DNA from: Nonlabens dokdonensis DSW-6 | Lineage (GTDB): Bacteria > Bacteroidota > Bacteroidia > Flavobacteriales > Flavobacteriaceae | Length of the DNA: 64,000 nucleotides | Assembly (NCBI RefSeq): GCF_000332115.1 | Contig: NC_020156.1 | Coordinates: forward strand, 372,001 to 436,000 | Reading direction: 5' to 3' | The notes under the pieces: model-generated | What the model was told of the DNA's origin: nothing | Databases searched by the model: none | What the model saw: only the letters and a program-made list of their open reading frames with translations | In this document: in pieces, positions 8,559 through 18,786 of the stretch | Layout of the letters: each line of letters starts with the position of its first letter | Numbering within the stretch: the first letter of the stretch is position 1 | Translations under genes and position numbers: made by a program

Positions 8559-9749
8559 TTATTGGTTGAATTCTTCTAATCGTAGCATTAATTCTAGGAA
8601 ATAATAATCTCCGTAGATGATAGGTTCGTCCATTTCTGAACGTTTAGACCAGTCACCTGAGCTATGAGCTAGAATAAAAGGGATGTCTAAATCTGCGGGA
8701 AGAATGTACTCTTCAGACTTTAAGCTATTCAATACTTGCTTACTGTAATTGATGTATTGTTCATCTTTTGTATAACCATACAACTCCACTAATGCCGATG
8801 CTACGATAGCAGCTGCAGATACATCTCTGGGCTCATTAGGAATATTAGGCGCATCAAAATCCCAATATGGGATACCGTCTTCTCTCATATTTTTATGATT
8901 GATAAAGAAGTTTGCGGTCGCTTCTGCTTGTTCTAAATAGCGCTTATCATTTGTGTAACGATATGCCATCGTGTATCCATAAATTGCCCATCCTTGACCA
9001 CGTGCCCAAGCTGAATCATCGCTGTAGCCTTGATGCGTTACTCGATCTTTTACCTCACCAGAAATAGTATCATAAACGACTACATGAACCGTACTATCAT
9101 CCTTTCTAAAATGATTTTTAAGGGTTGTATTTGCATGAGTAACTGCAAGCTTATGAAACGTAGAATCTCCAGAAAGCCTTGTCGCTTCAAAAAGCAATTC
9201 TAGGTTCATCATATTATCTATAATAACTGGGAATTCCCATTGGTCGCGTCTAAAATCCCAAGATCTTATAGATTGTACATTTGGATTAAATCGTGTCGCT
9301 AGAGTTTGTGCACTTTTTAATAAAATACTTTTGTACTCCTCATTTTTTGTACGATTGTAACCTAAACCAAAACTGTTGTAGACCTTGAAACCCATATCGT
9401 GAGTTCCATCGTTATACTTTTCCTTCTCTATAAAAGCAGTCCATTTTTGTGCGCTTTCGCGAAAGCGAGATTCACCAGTAACATCACTCAACATCCACAG
9501 GTTTCCTGCATAAAAACCACTCGTCCAATCTTTAGATGGGCGTTGAAGGATTTGTTTTGTATCAGGATTGTAACTTCGCGGAAAAGCTGCAGATTCTATA
9601 GGATAACGAAGCAGTTTCTCATAACGGGCTTTCAACAGCAGGTCTATATTGGTAGCACTTGAACTGTCAACTTCTTTCTCTTGAGGTTTACAAGAAGCCA
9701 GTAATATCATGCAGGTCAAAAGCCAACCGAAGTTGTAAATAGTTTTCAT
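8559..9749 (-). CDS. GH88 unsaturated glucuronyl hydrolase
   Basis: This is a 396-residue lipoprotein (lipobox LLASC at residue 20) with an alpha/alpha six-barrel. Family signatures are WTSGFYAGNLW near residue 75, WEFPVIIDNMMNLELL near residue 170 (the catalytic Asp is in IDNMMN) and YSDDSAWARGQGWAIYGY near residue 240. GH88 enzymes hydrate the 4,5-unsaturated glucuronyl residue at the non-reducing end of lyase products and release it as a keto-uronate. That product feeds KduI and KduD encoded at 22906-24540. A copy of the 16-bp palindrome encodes RFRES near residue 95. The 16-base gap to GH2 suggests co-transcription. Confidence 0.92.
   Translation of the reverse strand: MKTIYNFGWLLTCMILLASCKPQEKEVDSSSATNIDLLLKARYEKLLRYPIESAAFPRSYNPDTKQILQRPSKDWTSGFYAGNLWMLSDVTGESRFRESAQKWTAFIEKEKYNDGTHDMGFKVYNSFGLGYNRTKNEEYKSILLKSAQTLATRFNPNVQSIRSWDFRRDQWEFPVIIDNMMNLELLFEATRLSGDSTFHKLAVTHANTTLKNHFRKDDSTVHVVVYDTISGEVKDRVTHQGYSDDSAWARGQGWAIYGYTMAYRYTNDKRYLEQAEATANFFINHKNMREDGIPYWDFDAPNIPNEPRDVSAAAIVASALVELYGYTKDEQYINYSKQVLNSLKSEEYILPADLDIPFILAHSSGDWSKRSEMDEPIIYGDYYFLELMLRLEEFNQ
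9452..9467. repeat. 16-bp palindrome, copy 3 (in GH88 gene)
   Basis: Perfect copy, read in the FRE frame within the GH88 protein. Confidence 0.95.
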
Positions 9750-9843
9750 TGGAACAATAGATTTAAAATGAAGTGTTTTACTTCGTTCATTTTTAAAGGT
9801 AACGTAAAGGCAAGAACTACAAATTCAAATTTGGGTAAACAAA

Positions 9844-9872
9844 AATCCCAACGAAACAATATCGCTGGGATT
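9844..9872 (-). terminator. Terminator-like hairpin between susD and GH88
   Basis: Arms AATCCCAACG / CGCTGGGATT carry one mismatch and are followed on the minus strand by TTTTTG. It lies inside an otherwise collinear gene set, between the susD stop and the GH88 start. It could reduce read-through, so that GH88 and GH2 are expressed below susC/susD. Confidence 0.7.
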
Positions 9873-9896
9873 AAAGCAGTTGGCTATTTCAACTTT

Positions 9897-11420
9897 TTAG
9901 TATCCGGGATTTTGTGGTAATAGATTTGGGTTTCTAGAAAGCTCATCTGCAGGAAGCGGAAATAAATAATCCTGTGAAGGATCAAATCCAGGAACAGCAC
10001 CTTCATAACCAGAAGATCCAAACACTTCACTACCTATTCTTAATCTAACAATATCATACCATCTCTTGAATTCAAAAGCTAATTCTAATCTTCTTTCATC
10101 TATAATAACATCTCTCAATTGGTCTTGATTTAATCCAGACACGTTTGCTGGAAAAGCAGAACCATTACCAGCACGAGCCCTTGCTCGTACACGGTTTACA
10201 TATCCCATAGCTTCATCACTACCACCGCTAACTTCATTAAGAGCTTCTGCTGCGATTAATAAAACCTCGGCATAACGCATAAAATGGTAGTTATGGTTAG
10301 AGTTTCTACCATTTCCATTACCTGTATTACCAGTAAACCTAGTATATTTTGCAATATGTGGTCTATTCACAGCTCGAGAATTGAAATTTGCAAAAACCGT
10401 AAAAGGGTTTTCCACATCATTTACAACGTTAGTATCATCAAAACTTACTTGTTTTCTATAATCATTATCATCCCAATCATTATATACAGCTAAGGTAGGA
10501 ACTCCTACTGACCAGCCACCACCTACAACATTAGGTTCATATTGCTCATCACCTCTTATTCCTGTTAATGCTGCCATATAATCTCTACCATCATCACTTG
10601 GGCTAAAACCATTAAAATCTAGAGAAAATATAGGTTCTAGAGAGGCATCGACTACGTTTGCATTAAATAAGTTTTGAAAATCAGGATCTAAATCTAGGTT
10701 GTAAACACCTTCATTATCGATCACTTCTTTGGCATAATCGTATGCAAGTTGATGCTGGCCGCGAGTCAAATAAACAAGGGCAAGGTACGACTGCGCTGCA
10801 GACTTCGCAGGTAAAGATCTAGCAGGCTGTGTATCCGGCAGCCACTGCTCTGCAAATTCTAAATCAGCAATAATGTTTGCATAAACATCATCAACAGAGG
10901 TTTTACTAATGCTATTTGCCGCTACCACATCCGTGACTGGTGCACTTAAATAGGGAATATCACCAAATTGTCTTACCAAATGAAAGTATGTGAAAGCCCT
11001 AACAAAGTACGCTTGAGCTACAACTGGATTCTTATTTTCGTCAGTATCACCTACTAGTTCTGCTCCAGCTATAGCGTTATTAGCAGCTGCTATAATTTGA
11101 TAAGTTCTATTCCAGTAACCTGAAATCATACCATTATCTGCAGGTACATTGAATTCATCATGCTCAATTCTACGGCCTGAAGTTGTTGGGTCACCTATAG
11201 CAACCATGTCACTACGTAACATTAAAGTCAAAGACATCTTACGCCCCCAAAAATCCTCATGTAACATATGTCCATAAGCTCCATTAACCGCAGTCTGTAT
11301 ATCTTGTGTTGACTGAAAAAACCCTTCTGGAGCAAGCAGGCCTACTGGTTCTTCTTCTAAATCTGAACAACCCATTATTGACAATCCTATAGCAAGGATT
11401 AAATATTTATAAGCTTTCAT
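9897..11420 (-). CDS. susD: SusD-family glycan-binding lipoprotein (second locus)
   Basis: This is a 507-residue lipoprotein (lipobox IMGCSD, Cys at 18) with the TPR-like helical fold of RagB/SusD proteins. The SusD end motif near residues 430-460 contains RDVIIDERRLELAFEFKRWYD. SusD proteins sit on the outer surface, bind polysaccharide fragments and lid the SusC channel. The susC partner is 27 bases upstream. The ligand is inferred from neighbours (GH88, GH2, uronate catabolism) to be a glucuronate-containing glycan distinct from the alginate handled by the locus at 42502-47147. Confidence 0.95.
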   Translation of the reverse strand: MKAYKYLILAIGLSIMGCSDLEEEPVGLLAPEGFFQSTQDIQTAVNGAYGHMLHEDFWGRKMSLTLMLRSDMVAIGDPTTSGRRIEHDEFNVPADNGMISGYWNRTYQIIAAANNAIAGAELVGDTDENKNPVVAQAYFVRAFTYFHLVRQFGDIPYLSAPVTDVVAANSISKTSVDDVYANIIADLEFAEQWLPDTQPARSLPAKSAAQSYLALVYLTRGQHQLAYDYAKEVIDNEGVYNLDLDPDFQNLFNANVVDASLEPIFSLDFNGFSPSDDGRDYMAALTGIRGDEQYEPNVVGGGWSVGVPTLAVYNDWDDNDYRKQVSFDDTNVVNDVENPFTVFANFNSRAVNRPHIAKYTRFTGNTGNGNGRNSNHNYHFMRYAEVLLIAAEALNEVSGGSDEAMGYVNRVRARARAGNGSAFPANVSGLNQDQLRDVIIDERRLELAFEFKRWYDIVRLRIGSEVFGSSGYEGAVPGFDPSQDYLFPLPADELSRNPNLLPQNPGY

Positions 11421-11447
11421 ATATCTATTTATTTTTATATTATTTTA

Positions 11448-14400
11448 TTAAAATTTAATGTTTGCACTAAAGTTAAACGATCTTAGTGTAGGATAGTTAC
11501 CAAAGTCAAAACCTCTTGTCGTATTTGCATCTCTATCTGAAACTGCACCAGCACCAAAATAACTAGCCTCAGGATCAAGACCAGAATAGTTTGTAAACGT
11601 CAACAAATTTTGTGCGCTAATTGCTAATCTAAGGCTACTGATTCCCAGTTTTTCTACAAACGTATTAGGAAGAGTATAGCCGACAGAGATATTTTTAAGT
11701 CTTACATAACTACCGTCCTCTAAGAATTGAGAGGAAATTCTTTTTGCTCTTACAGCTACACTAGGAATATTTGTATCGGTATTTGTAGGAGTCCAAGCAT
11801 TTAAGATTTCAGTTGTAGCATTAGAGTCACCACTAAAAAGTTGTAAAGCGGTTAGGTTCATAATATCTCCACCTACTGCACCTTGAAAGAAAATATTCAT
11901 ATCAAAATTCTTGTATGTAAAGTTATTACTAAATCCAAACGTGAAATCTGGATTAGGATCTCCTAGAATTTTTCGATCAGCTGTTGTTATTTCACCATCA
12001 AGCATTCCGTTTTCATCAGGTATATCGGTATATAAAGGATCTCCAGCTACAGCACCACTAAATACAGCTGTTCCAGAAGGAAGCGAACCTCCTTGATAAA
12101 CACCTCTGTATTCATAACCAAAGAATGCTCCTGTCGCTTCTCCTTCTCTCAAAACATGAGTCTCATCTATGTTAAAGTATCCTGGTGATGCATCTAAGAA
12201 AATATCTTCTCCATCTAGAAGAGTAGTAACTTCATTACGATTTGTAGAAATATTAAAGTCTGTAGACCATGTAAAATTTTCTCCTACAATGTTTCTACTA
12301 TTAATATTAAATTCAAAACCTCTATTATTGACTTCACCGATGTTACGCAAACTTGCTGTGGTTAGGAAACCTAAGTATTCTGCTTGGCTGTCATCGGCAA
12401 TAATTAAATCCTCTGTGTCAATATTGTAGTAATCTGCAGATAAAGTGATGCGGTTATTAAATAAACCTACATCAAGACCAATATTTGTTTGATACGATGT
12501 CTCCCATTTTAGGTTTGGATTTGCTGGCTGATCTGGCACCACATTGTTAACAGGATTGCCGTTGATTACTGCATAAACACTGTTAAACCTCGCAAGTGAT
12601 TGGTAAGCAGAAATACCTTGATTACCGGTAGCACCATAGCTGGCACGCAATTTAAGTTGAGAAACATTTTTCACATTATTAAAGAAAGGTTCATTTGAAA
12701 TTTTCCACCCTATGGCTCCGGACGGGAAAACCGCATATTTTTCATTTGCTGCAAAATTTGATGCGCCATCACGACGGATTGTAGCTGTTAATAAATATCT
12801 ATCGTCATAATCGTAATTCACGCGACCAAATTGTGATTGGATTTCAGATATAGTTCTTGCTGATGATGGTATTAACTGAACAGAACCACCGCCTAAATTG
12901 AAGTAAGAAAATGAATCAGAAATAAATTGTTGAGCACCTGCCGCATAAGTCTGATTTGTTAAATTTTGATAAGAATATCCACCCAATAAGGTTAAATCCC
13001 CTTTTCCTATTTCTTTCTTATACGTAAGGAAGTTCTCACTCAATAAATTTGATCTTTTGAAACTACTGATTGCCGCAACTCCACCTAAACCACCAGCAGT
13101 GATGGTTAAAGATGATGGTCTAAATAAACCTTCTGTTTCATTTTCTGATTCATAACCAAACGATGTTCTAAAAGTTAAGCCTTCAATAATTTCATAATTA
13201 AGAGAAAGATTAGCACGATATAGATCATTTTTAGTCTCATTTACACTTTGCGTTGCCACTGCAAATGGATTATCAATATCATCTCCTATGGAGTTAATGG
13301 TGAAATTTCCATTTGCATCAAACACTCCTAAATCTGGTGCAAATCTAAATGAAGAAGCAACAACGTCGTCTCCACCACCGTTAGCCAGAACACCGTCAGA
13401 TTGAGTGGGAACTCCATTTTGAGATCCCCTACTCGCAAATAAATTTAATCCTAGTTTCAATTTATCATTTACCTGCGCATCAAGATTAGACAAGAATGTG
13501 AATCTTTCAAAATCAGAATTTATAACCACACCTTCTTGATTGAAGTAATTTGCAGAGGCATAAAAATTAATATCTTCAGTACCACCAGAAAATGAGAACT
13601 GATGTTGCTGGATGTTACCATTCTGGTATATTAAATCTTGCCAGTCTGTATTAGAATCTCCTTGAGTATATGCTGGATTAATTAATTGTTGATAAGTGGC
13701 AAATTGATTAGCATTTAATAAATCTAGCTCATTTGCATTTGTTTGGGTAGAATAATTAAAGTTGTACTCTACACTTATTTTCCCCTCTTTACCTCTTTTA
13801 GTTGTTACGAGAACAACTCCGTTGGAACCACGTGAGCCATAAATAGCGGTCGCAGATGCGTCTTTCAACACTTCGATGGAAGCTATATCTGCAGGCTGAG
13901 GGAAATTAGCTCCTACAAAACCATCAACAACTATTAATGGACTACTACTAGCATTAATCGATGTGTTACCTCTTATACGAATGTTTATAGGTGCGCCGGG
14001 CTCGCCACCATTATTTGTCTGTACTTCGACTCCTGCTGCACGTCCTTGAAGTGCTTGAGCAGCGTCCAATACTGGAAAAGCATTTAATTCTTCTGACTTT
14101 ACTGTACTTACAGCACCAGTAACATCACTTTTTTTACGAGTACCGTAACCTACAACCACTATTTGATCAAGCAATGCTAGATCTTCTATCATAGTAACAT
14201 TGATAGTAGTTTGATCACCTACTGGAATCTCTTGACTAGAATAACCTACATAACTAAATAATAAGGTAGACTCACCGCTAGGAACAGTTATGGAGTAATT
14301 CCCATCCATATCTGTTGATGTCCCTCCGGATTCACCTTTTACGGAGACCGTAACTCCTAATATAGGTTCAGCTAACTCGTCGATTACCTTACCAGTAACA

Positions 14401-14489
14401 GTAGTCTGCGCGTACGAATACATCGCAAAAAACATGCAACCTATAACAAGGCCGAGTTTTGAAAATTTGTTTAAGTTAGTTTTTTGCAT
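11448..14489 (-). CDS. susC: SusC-family TonB-dependent transporter (second locus)
   Basis: This 1013-residue protein has an Ala-Gln cleavage site near residue 27 (SYAQ). A carboxypeptidase regulatory-like domain (TVTGKVID, about 29-110) is followed by a plug with the VVGYGTRKKSDVTGAV box and IEVLKDASATAIYGSRG, then a 22-strand barrel. The C-terminus ends in an aromatic strand (FSANIKF) typical of barrel proteins. It imports oligosaccharides using TonB energy and pairs with the SusD downstream. Expression is probably controlled by the hybrid sensor encoded immediately upstream (14698-18705). A short palindromic stretch lies 50-70 bases before the start codon. Confidence 0.95.
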   Translation of the reverse strand: MQKTNLNKFSKLGLVIGCMFFAMYSYAQTTVTGKVIDELAEPILGVTVSVKGESGGTSTDMDGNYSITVPSGESTLLFSYVGYSSQEIPVGDQTTINVTMIEDLALLDQIVVVGYGTRKKSDVTGAVSTVKSEELNAFPVLDAAQALQGRAAGVEVQTNNGGEPGAPINIRIRGNTSINASSSPLIVVDGFVGANFPQPADIASIEVLKDASATAIYGSRGSNGVVLVTTKRGKEGKISVEYNFNYSTQTNANELDLLNANQFATYQQLINPAYTQGDSNTDWQDLIYQNGNIQQHQFSFSGGTEDINFYASANYFNQEGVVINSDFERFTFLSNLDAQVNDKLKLGLNLFASRGSQNGVPTQSDGVLANGGGDDVVASSFRFAPDLGVFDANGNFTINSIGDDIDNPFAVATQSVNETKNDLYRANLSLNYEIIEGLTFRTSFGYESENETEGLFRPSSLTITAGGLGGVAAISSFKRSNLLSENFLTYKKEIGKGDLTLLGGYSYQNLTNQTYAAGAQQFISDSFSYFNLGGGSVQLIPSSARTISEIQSQFGRVNYDYDDRYLLTATIRRDGASNFAANEKYAVFPSGAIGWKISNEPFFNNVKNVSQLKLRASYGATGNQGISAYQSLARFNSVYAVINGNPVNNVVPDQPANPNLKWETSYQTNIGLDVGLFNNRITLSADYYNIDTEDLIIADDSQAEYLGFLTTASLRNIGEVNNRGFEFNINSRNIVGENFTWSTDFNISTNRNEVTTLLDGEDIFLDASPGYFNIDETHVLREGEATGAFFGYEYRGVYQGGSLPSGTAVFSGAVAGDPLYTDIPDENGMLDGEITTADRKILGDPNPDFTFGFSNNFTYKNFDMNIFFQGAVGGDIMNLTALQLFSGDSNATTEILNAWTPTNTDTNIPSVAVRAKRISSQFLEDGSYVRLKNISVGYTLPNTFVEKLGISSLRLAISAQNLLTFTNYSGLDPEASYFGAGAVSDRDANTTRGFDFGNYPTLRSFNFSANIKF

Positions 14490-14536
14490 AAGACTTTAAA
14501 TTTGAATTGATTTTAGATTAGTTTAAAGTTTGAAAT

Positions 14537-14554
14537 TATCGATAACGATATCGT
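14537..14554. promoter_or_regulatory. Adjacent palindromes upstream of susC (second locus)
   Basis: TATCGATA and ACGATATCGT lie end to end, 48-65 bases before the susC start. They are placed well for an operator of the AraC-type output domain of the adjacent hybrid sensor, but no binding motif for that protein is known to me. Confidence 0.35.
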
Positions 14555-14697
14555 AAAAAGGAAAAGAGATTCTTACGTTAATTATCGATGTTAAAATTAA
14601 CTTAACACATGATTCTAAAAATTCAAAAGTAGGTATACAATTATCCCATTATCAGCAAATAATAGGCTCTAAAGCTGATAAATTGTTAATTATCGGA

Positions 14698-17600
14698 TTA
14701 TTCAGAAAATTTCTTTGCGTAAACTGATGGAGTTTCTCCATACGCTTTTTGGAAACATTTACTAAAATATTTAGGGTTTCTAAAGCCAACTTTATAACTC
14801 ACTTCAGAGATATTTAAAGTGCCTAATTCTAAAAGTTGTGCAGCTCGTTTCATTCTAAAATGTTGAATAAAATCATTAGGAGTAAAATTAGTCCATGCTT
14901 TAATCTTTATAAAAAGCATGGTTCTACTAACTCCTAGTTCAGAGCAAAAAGTAGGAATATCAAATTGATCATTAGGAATATTATCTTCCACTATTTGAAT
15001 AGCTTTCTTCATAAGCTCATCTTCTACAGAAGATACGCTTACCTCTTCAGGAGTGAATAGATCTTTAGCACTAAACTTCTCCTTCAATCGCTCCTTGTAA
15101 GAAAGTAAGTTTTTAACTCTAAGCTGCAGTTCATTCACGTCAAACGGCTTGCTCAAGTAGTCATCTGCACCACTTTCTAGACCTTCAAGCTTGTAAATTA
15201 ATGAAGAACGAGAAGTAAGCAGTACTACAGGGATATGACTGGTACGGACATCTTCCTTTATTTTTGAGCACAATTCAGTTCCCACCATTTTAGGCATAAC
15301 TACATCACTAACTATGATGTCAGGATGATTATTAACAGCTATTTTGAACGCTTCTTCACCGTTGTCTGCCTCTAATACATTATAATGCTGTTTTAATAAT
15401 TGTGCCATGAAAGACCTTAAGGAGTGATTATCCTCTACAATTAAAACAGTAGACTTTTCATCATTATTTACAAAATCTAAATTATCTATTGCATTGTTTG
15501 AGATAGCTTGCTCCGTTAAGTTTGTATAATGAGATAAATCATCGCTAAATTTAAAGTCATCAATTATTTGATTGCTTTGCAAGTGCTCCTTTCCTAGTCT
15601 TAAAGCGACTTTGAAAGATGAACCCTTTTCTAGTTGACTATTAACTTCAATCGAACCATGATGAAGATCTACTATGTTTTTAACAATATTTAAGCCTATA
15701 CCAGTACCTTGATTATATGCACTAGGCCTTTCTTGATTTGCATCTACTTCATAAAATCTATCAAAGACTTTATTTTGTTTGTCGGTTGCTATTCCGATTC
15801 CAGAATCCTTAACCTCAATGAATATGTGAGCATCATCTTTAGAAATTCTTACCTTTATATCACCACCTTTAGGCGTGAATTTAAAAGCATTTGATATGAG
15901 GTTAAAAAAAACTCTTTCTAACTTCTGACGGTCATAATAAACAAGAATCTCATCGTCAGTAGTTCTAAAATCATAACTATAGTCTCCTATTTTTGCATGC
16001 TCTTCAAAACTTAAATAAATTTCTTTGATAAATTTCACTAGGTTACCTTGAGCAGCTTGTATCTCGAACTGATTCTTTTCTAGTTTTCTGAAATCCATCA
16101 ATCGATTGATGAGATTGAGCAACTGCTTACCATTACTTTCTATAACTAAAAGTTTTTTATACATGGTATTAGTGCCTTTATAATCAGAAAGAATTTGCTG
16201 CAAAGGGCCTAGAATAAGAGTAAGTGGTGTTCTAAACTCGTGGGATATGTTGGTAAAAAACTGCAGCTTAGCTTCATTCAATTCACTATTGCGTTGCTGT
16301 TGTATTTGTTCAAATTTAAGTTCTTCTTGCAATAGCGTCCTTGAATTTAAAATTCTGAGTAGAAAATAAGAGGTAATAATAAAAATAAGCCCATAAGCTA
16401 GAAAAGCCCACCAACTGTACCAAGGTGCTGGTGCTGCCATAATTGATAATGTGGTAATCTCGCTCTTAATCCCGTCGCCATTAACTCCTCTCACCTCAAA
16501 TTCATAATTACCAGCATTTTGAATAGCATAGGAAGCCTTATTTTCAACCGTAGAATTCCAACCTGATTCTAGACCGTTTAATCTATATTCATAGGTTTTA
16601 CTAGTCAAATTATGATAACTAGGCATGGTAAACTCAATGGTGAAATTGCGCTGGTTGTGATTGATTTTTACCGCTTTCGCGAAAGCGATATTCTCCACCT
16701 CATTATCTTCCTCATTATATTTGTCGAGTTCTTCACCACTGGTTTTAAAACTAGAGATCAAGACATCTGGAGCATAAGTATCAGTCCTTAATTTGGTTGT
16801 ATTGAAAGCAGAAACTCCAGAAACTCCTCCAAAAACCAACTGATCTTGAGGTAATCTTAGCACTGCATTATCACTAAATTCGTTCCCCACTAAACCGTCT
16901 TTTTGTTGATTTAAAGACAAAATTTGTAAAGATTCTTTATCCAATTTTAAAATTCCTTGATTGCTACTCATCCATAACATTCCATTTGCATCTTCTATAA
17001 TGGCATGTATGGTAGATATTTCTTTATTTGCCCAATTTAAAGGTACTTTTTCAAATTCACCGTTCACTCTTCTATAAACACCTTGAGATTTTGTACCAGC
17101 CCAAATGGTTTCTTGACTATCCTGAAAAAGGTGTAGAACATCGTAGCCTGCGTCCTGTTCTTTGTTGAAAAGAAAATTACGGACATTGTCGTCTTCAATA
17201 CTATTTAATCCATTCTGAGTTCCTACCCATAAAATTCCTTCATTATCAATAATCAAGGATCGAACTAAATTACTGGTTAACCCTTTTTCCCTATTCCATT
17301 GAGATATTTCTTTTAGAGAATTCTGTGAGAGCACACCTTTACCAAAGGTCCCATAATATATATAGTTCCCTGTTTTAATAATCGAGTACACTCCTACATC
17401 ACTTAATTGACTGTTGAGCGCGCTTCCTACAAAGCGTTCTTTTTCCAAATCATAAATAGAAACTCCATTACTGAAAGTACCTATATGCAATTGATTGTTA
17501 TCTAAATAAAGTGATTTTATATTATCTTCTACAAGCGTGCTATTCTCAGTTGTGAGGTAATCAAAGTTTTTGGTTGTAAGGTCTAGAATATTAATTCCGC

Positions 17601-18705
17601 CTTGCTCTGTACCTATATATAGTTTATTTTGATTTGCCTGTAAAGAGCTTACTACAGGATAATTCAAACCTTTGTTTGTGCCGTTTTGAACATAATTTTG
17701 AAAATTACTATTGGCTTCGTTCCAGATGTTTGCTCCTCCATAATAAGTCCCTACCCAAATCGAACCACTCACATCTTCATAAAGTGCTTTGACAGAGTTT
17801 TTTGCAAGACTATATGGGTCGTTAATATTATTAGTTAAATGCGTTACTTGTCCTTTATCATAAATGTAAACACCGTCATAGCTACCTATCCAAAGCCTGT
17901 CATATTTATCTAATCTTAATTTGCGTATGTCCTTTATTATAAAAGTATCATTTACTTTAAAAGAATCTATAGAGTTAGAAACAGCGTCATAAACTAAGAC
18001 CCCTGAAGCGGTAGTTCCCATAAAATAACGATCCTTTCCAGCAGGTACTATATCTAAGATAGAATCATTGTTATAAGTATCATATTGTTTCACTTCATAG
18101 GTCCCATCCGTTTGTTTTTTTGCCGACCATAATCCAAAATTAGTCCCTATCAAATAAAAGGTCTCCGAGAGCTCCATGACACTATACACCACAACATCAT
18201 AGTTCATATCTTCAAAAATCCCGTTATAGAATGTTTCTTGCTCCGGATTATAAATCGATAAGCCTTTAGAAGTTCCTATCCACATATTACCATCGCTAGT
18301 TGCATAAACTTCTTGAACAATATTGCTGGCTAGGGAGTTTTTATCGCCAGTTTTTAAGTATCTCTTAAAAGTATTCGTCTTTGGGTTATAGGTGTTGAGC
18401 CCATTATAGGTCCCTATCCATAACTGACCGTTATTATCTTTTTCTAAAGATAAAATGTCACTACTACTAAGTGAGTTATCATTATCACCGTCAGATTTAA
18501 ATACGGTAATTTTATGACCATCATAGACATTTAATCCATCTCTTGTTCCTATCCACATTTGACCTAGCTCATCTTGCTCTATTGCAATTGCGCTGCTTTG
18601 AGACAATCCATGAGCGGTTGACAAATGTTGAAATTGATAACTATTTACCTGAGCATAGCTCGTAATAGATATTAAACTAAGAAGTAAGAATAGAATTCTG
18701 TACAT
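14698..18705 (-). CDS. Hybrid two-component system sensor/regulator (HTCS)
   Basis: This is a 1335-residue one-protein sensor. In order it has a signal peptide, two seven-bladed propeller domains built of repeats like '[13 protein letters not shown]' (about 25-650), a Y_Y_Y Ig-like domain (about 680-755), a membrane helix (about 762-787), a histidine kinase with ISHEFRTPL (phospho-His near 820), HATPase motifs ([13 protein letters not shown]), a receiver domain with DVVMPKM (Asp near 1131), and a C-terminal AraC-type helix-turn-helix. Such sensors bind oligosaccharides in the periplasm and switch on adjacent susC/susD genes. It lies 208 bases upstream of susC. A 16-bp palindrome encodes AFAKA in the periplasmic part. 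Confidence 0.95.
16672..16687. repeat. 16-bp palindrome, copy 4 (in HTCS gene)
   Basis: Perfect copy, read as AFAKA in the periplasmic linker region before the membrane helix. Confidence 0.95.
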
Positions 18706-18786
18706 GAAACGATTGAATATTTGATCGTTAAATGTAGTTAATATGATTGATTTATAGGGCTCATTCGAGTGAGTGATACCATCAGA

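Noticed and set aside
11448..14489. The two SusC/SusD pairs as a duplication of one locus
   Set aside because: Protein sequences differ throughout, including plug and C-terminus, and neighbouring enzymes are unrelated. They are separate loci.
15709..15894. Open frames on the strand opposite to HTCS, SusC and other genes
   Set aside because: They are AT-poor-codon shadows of well-supported genes, with no family resemblance. Many similar ones exist opposite kduI, dctM, uxaC and others.
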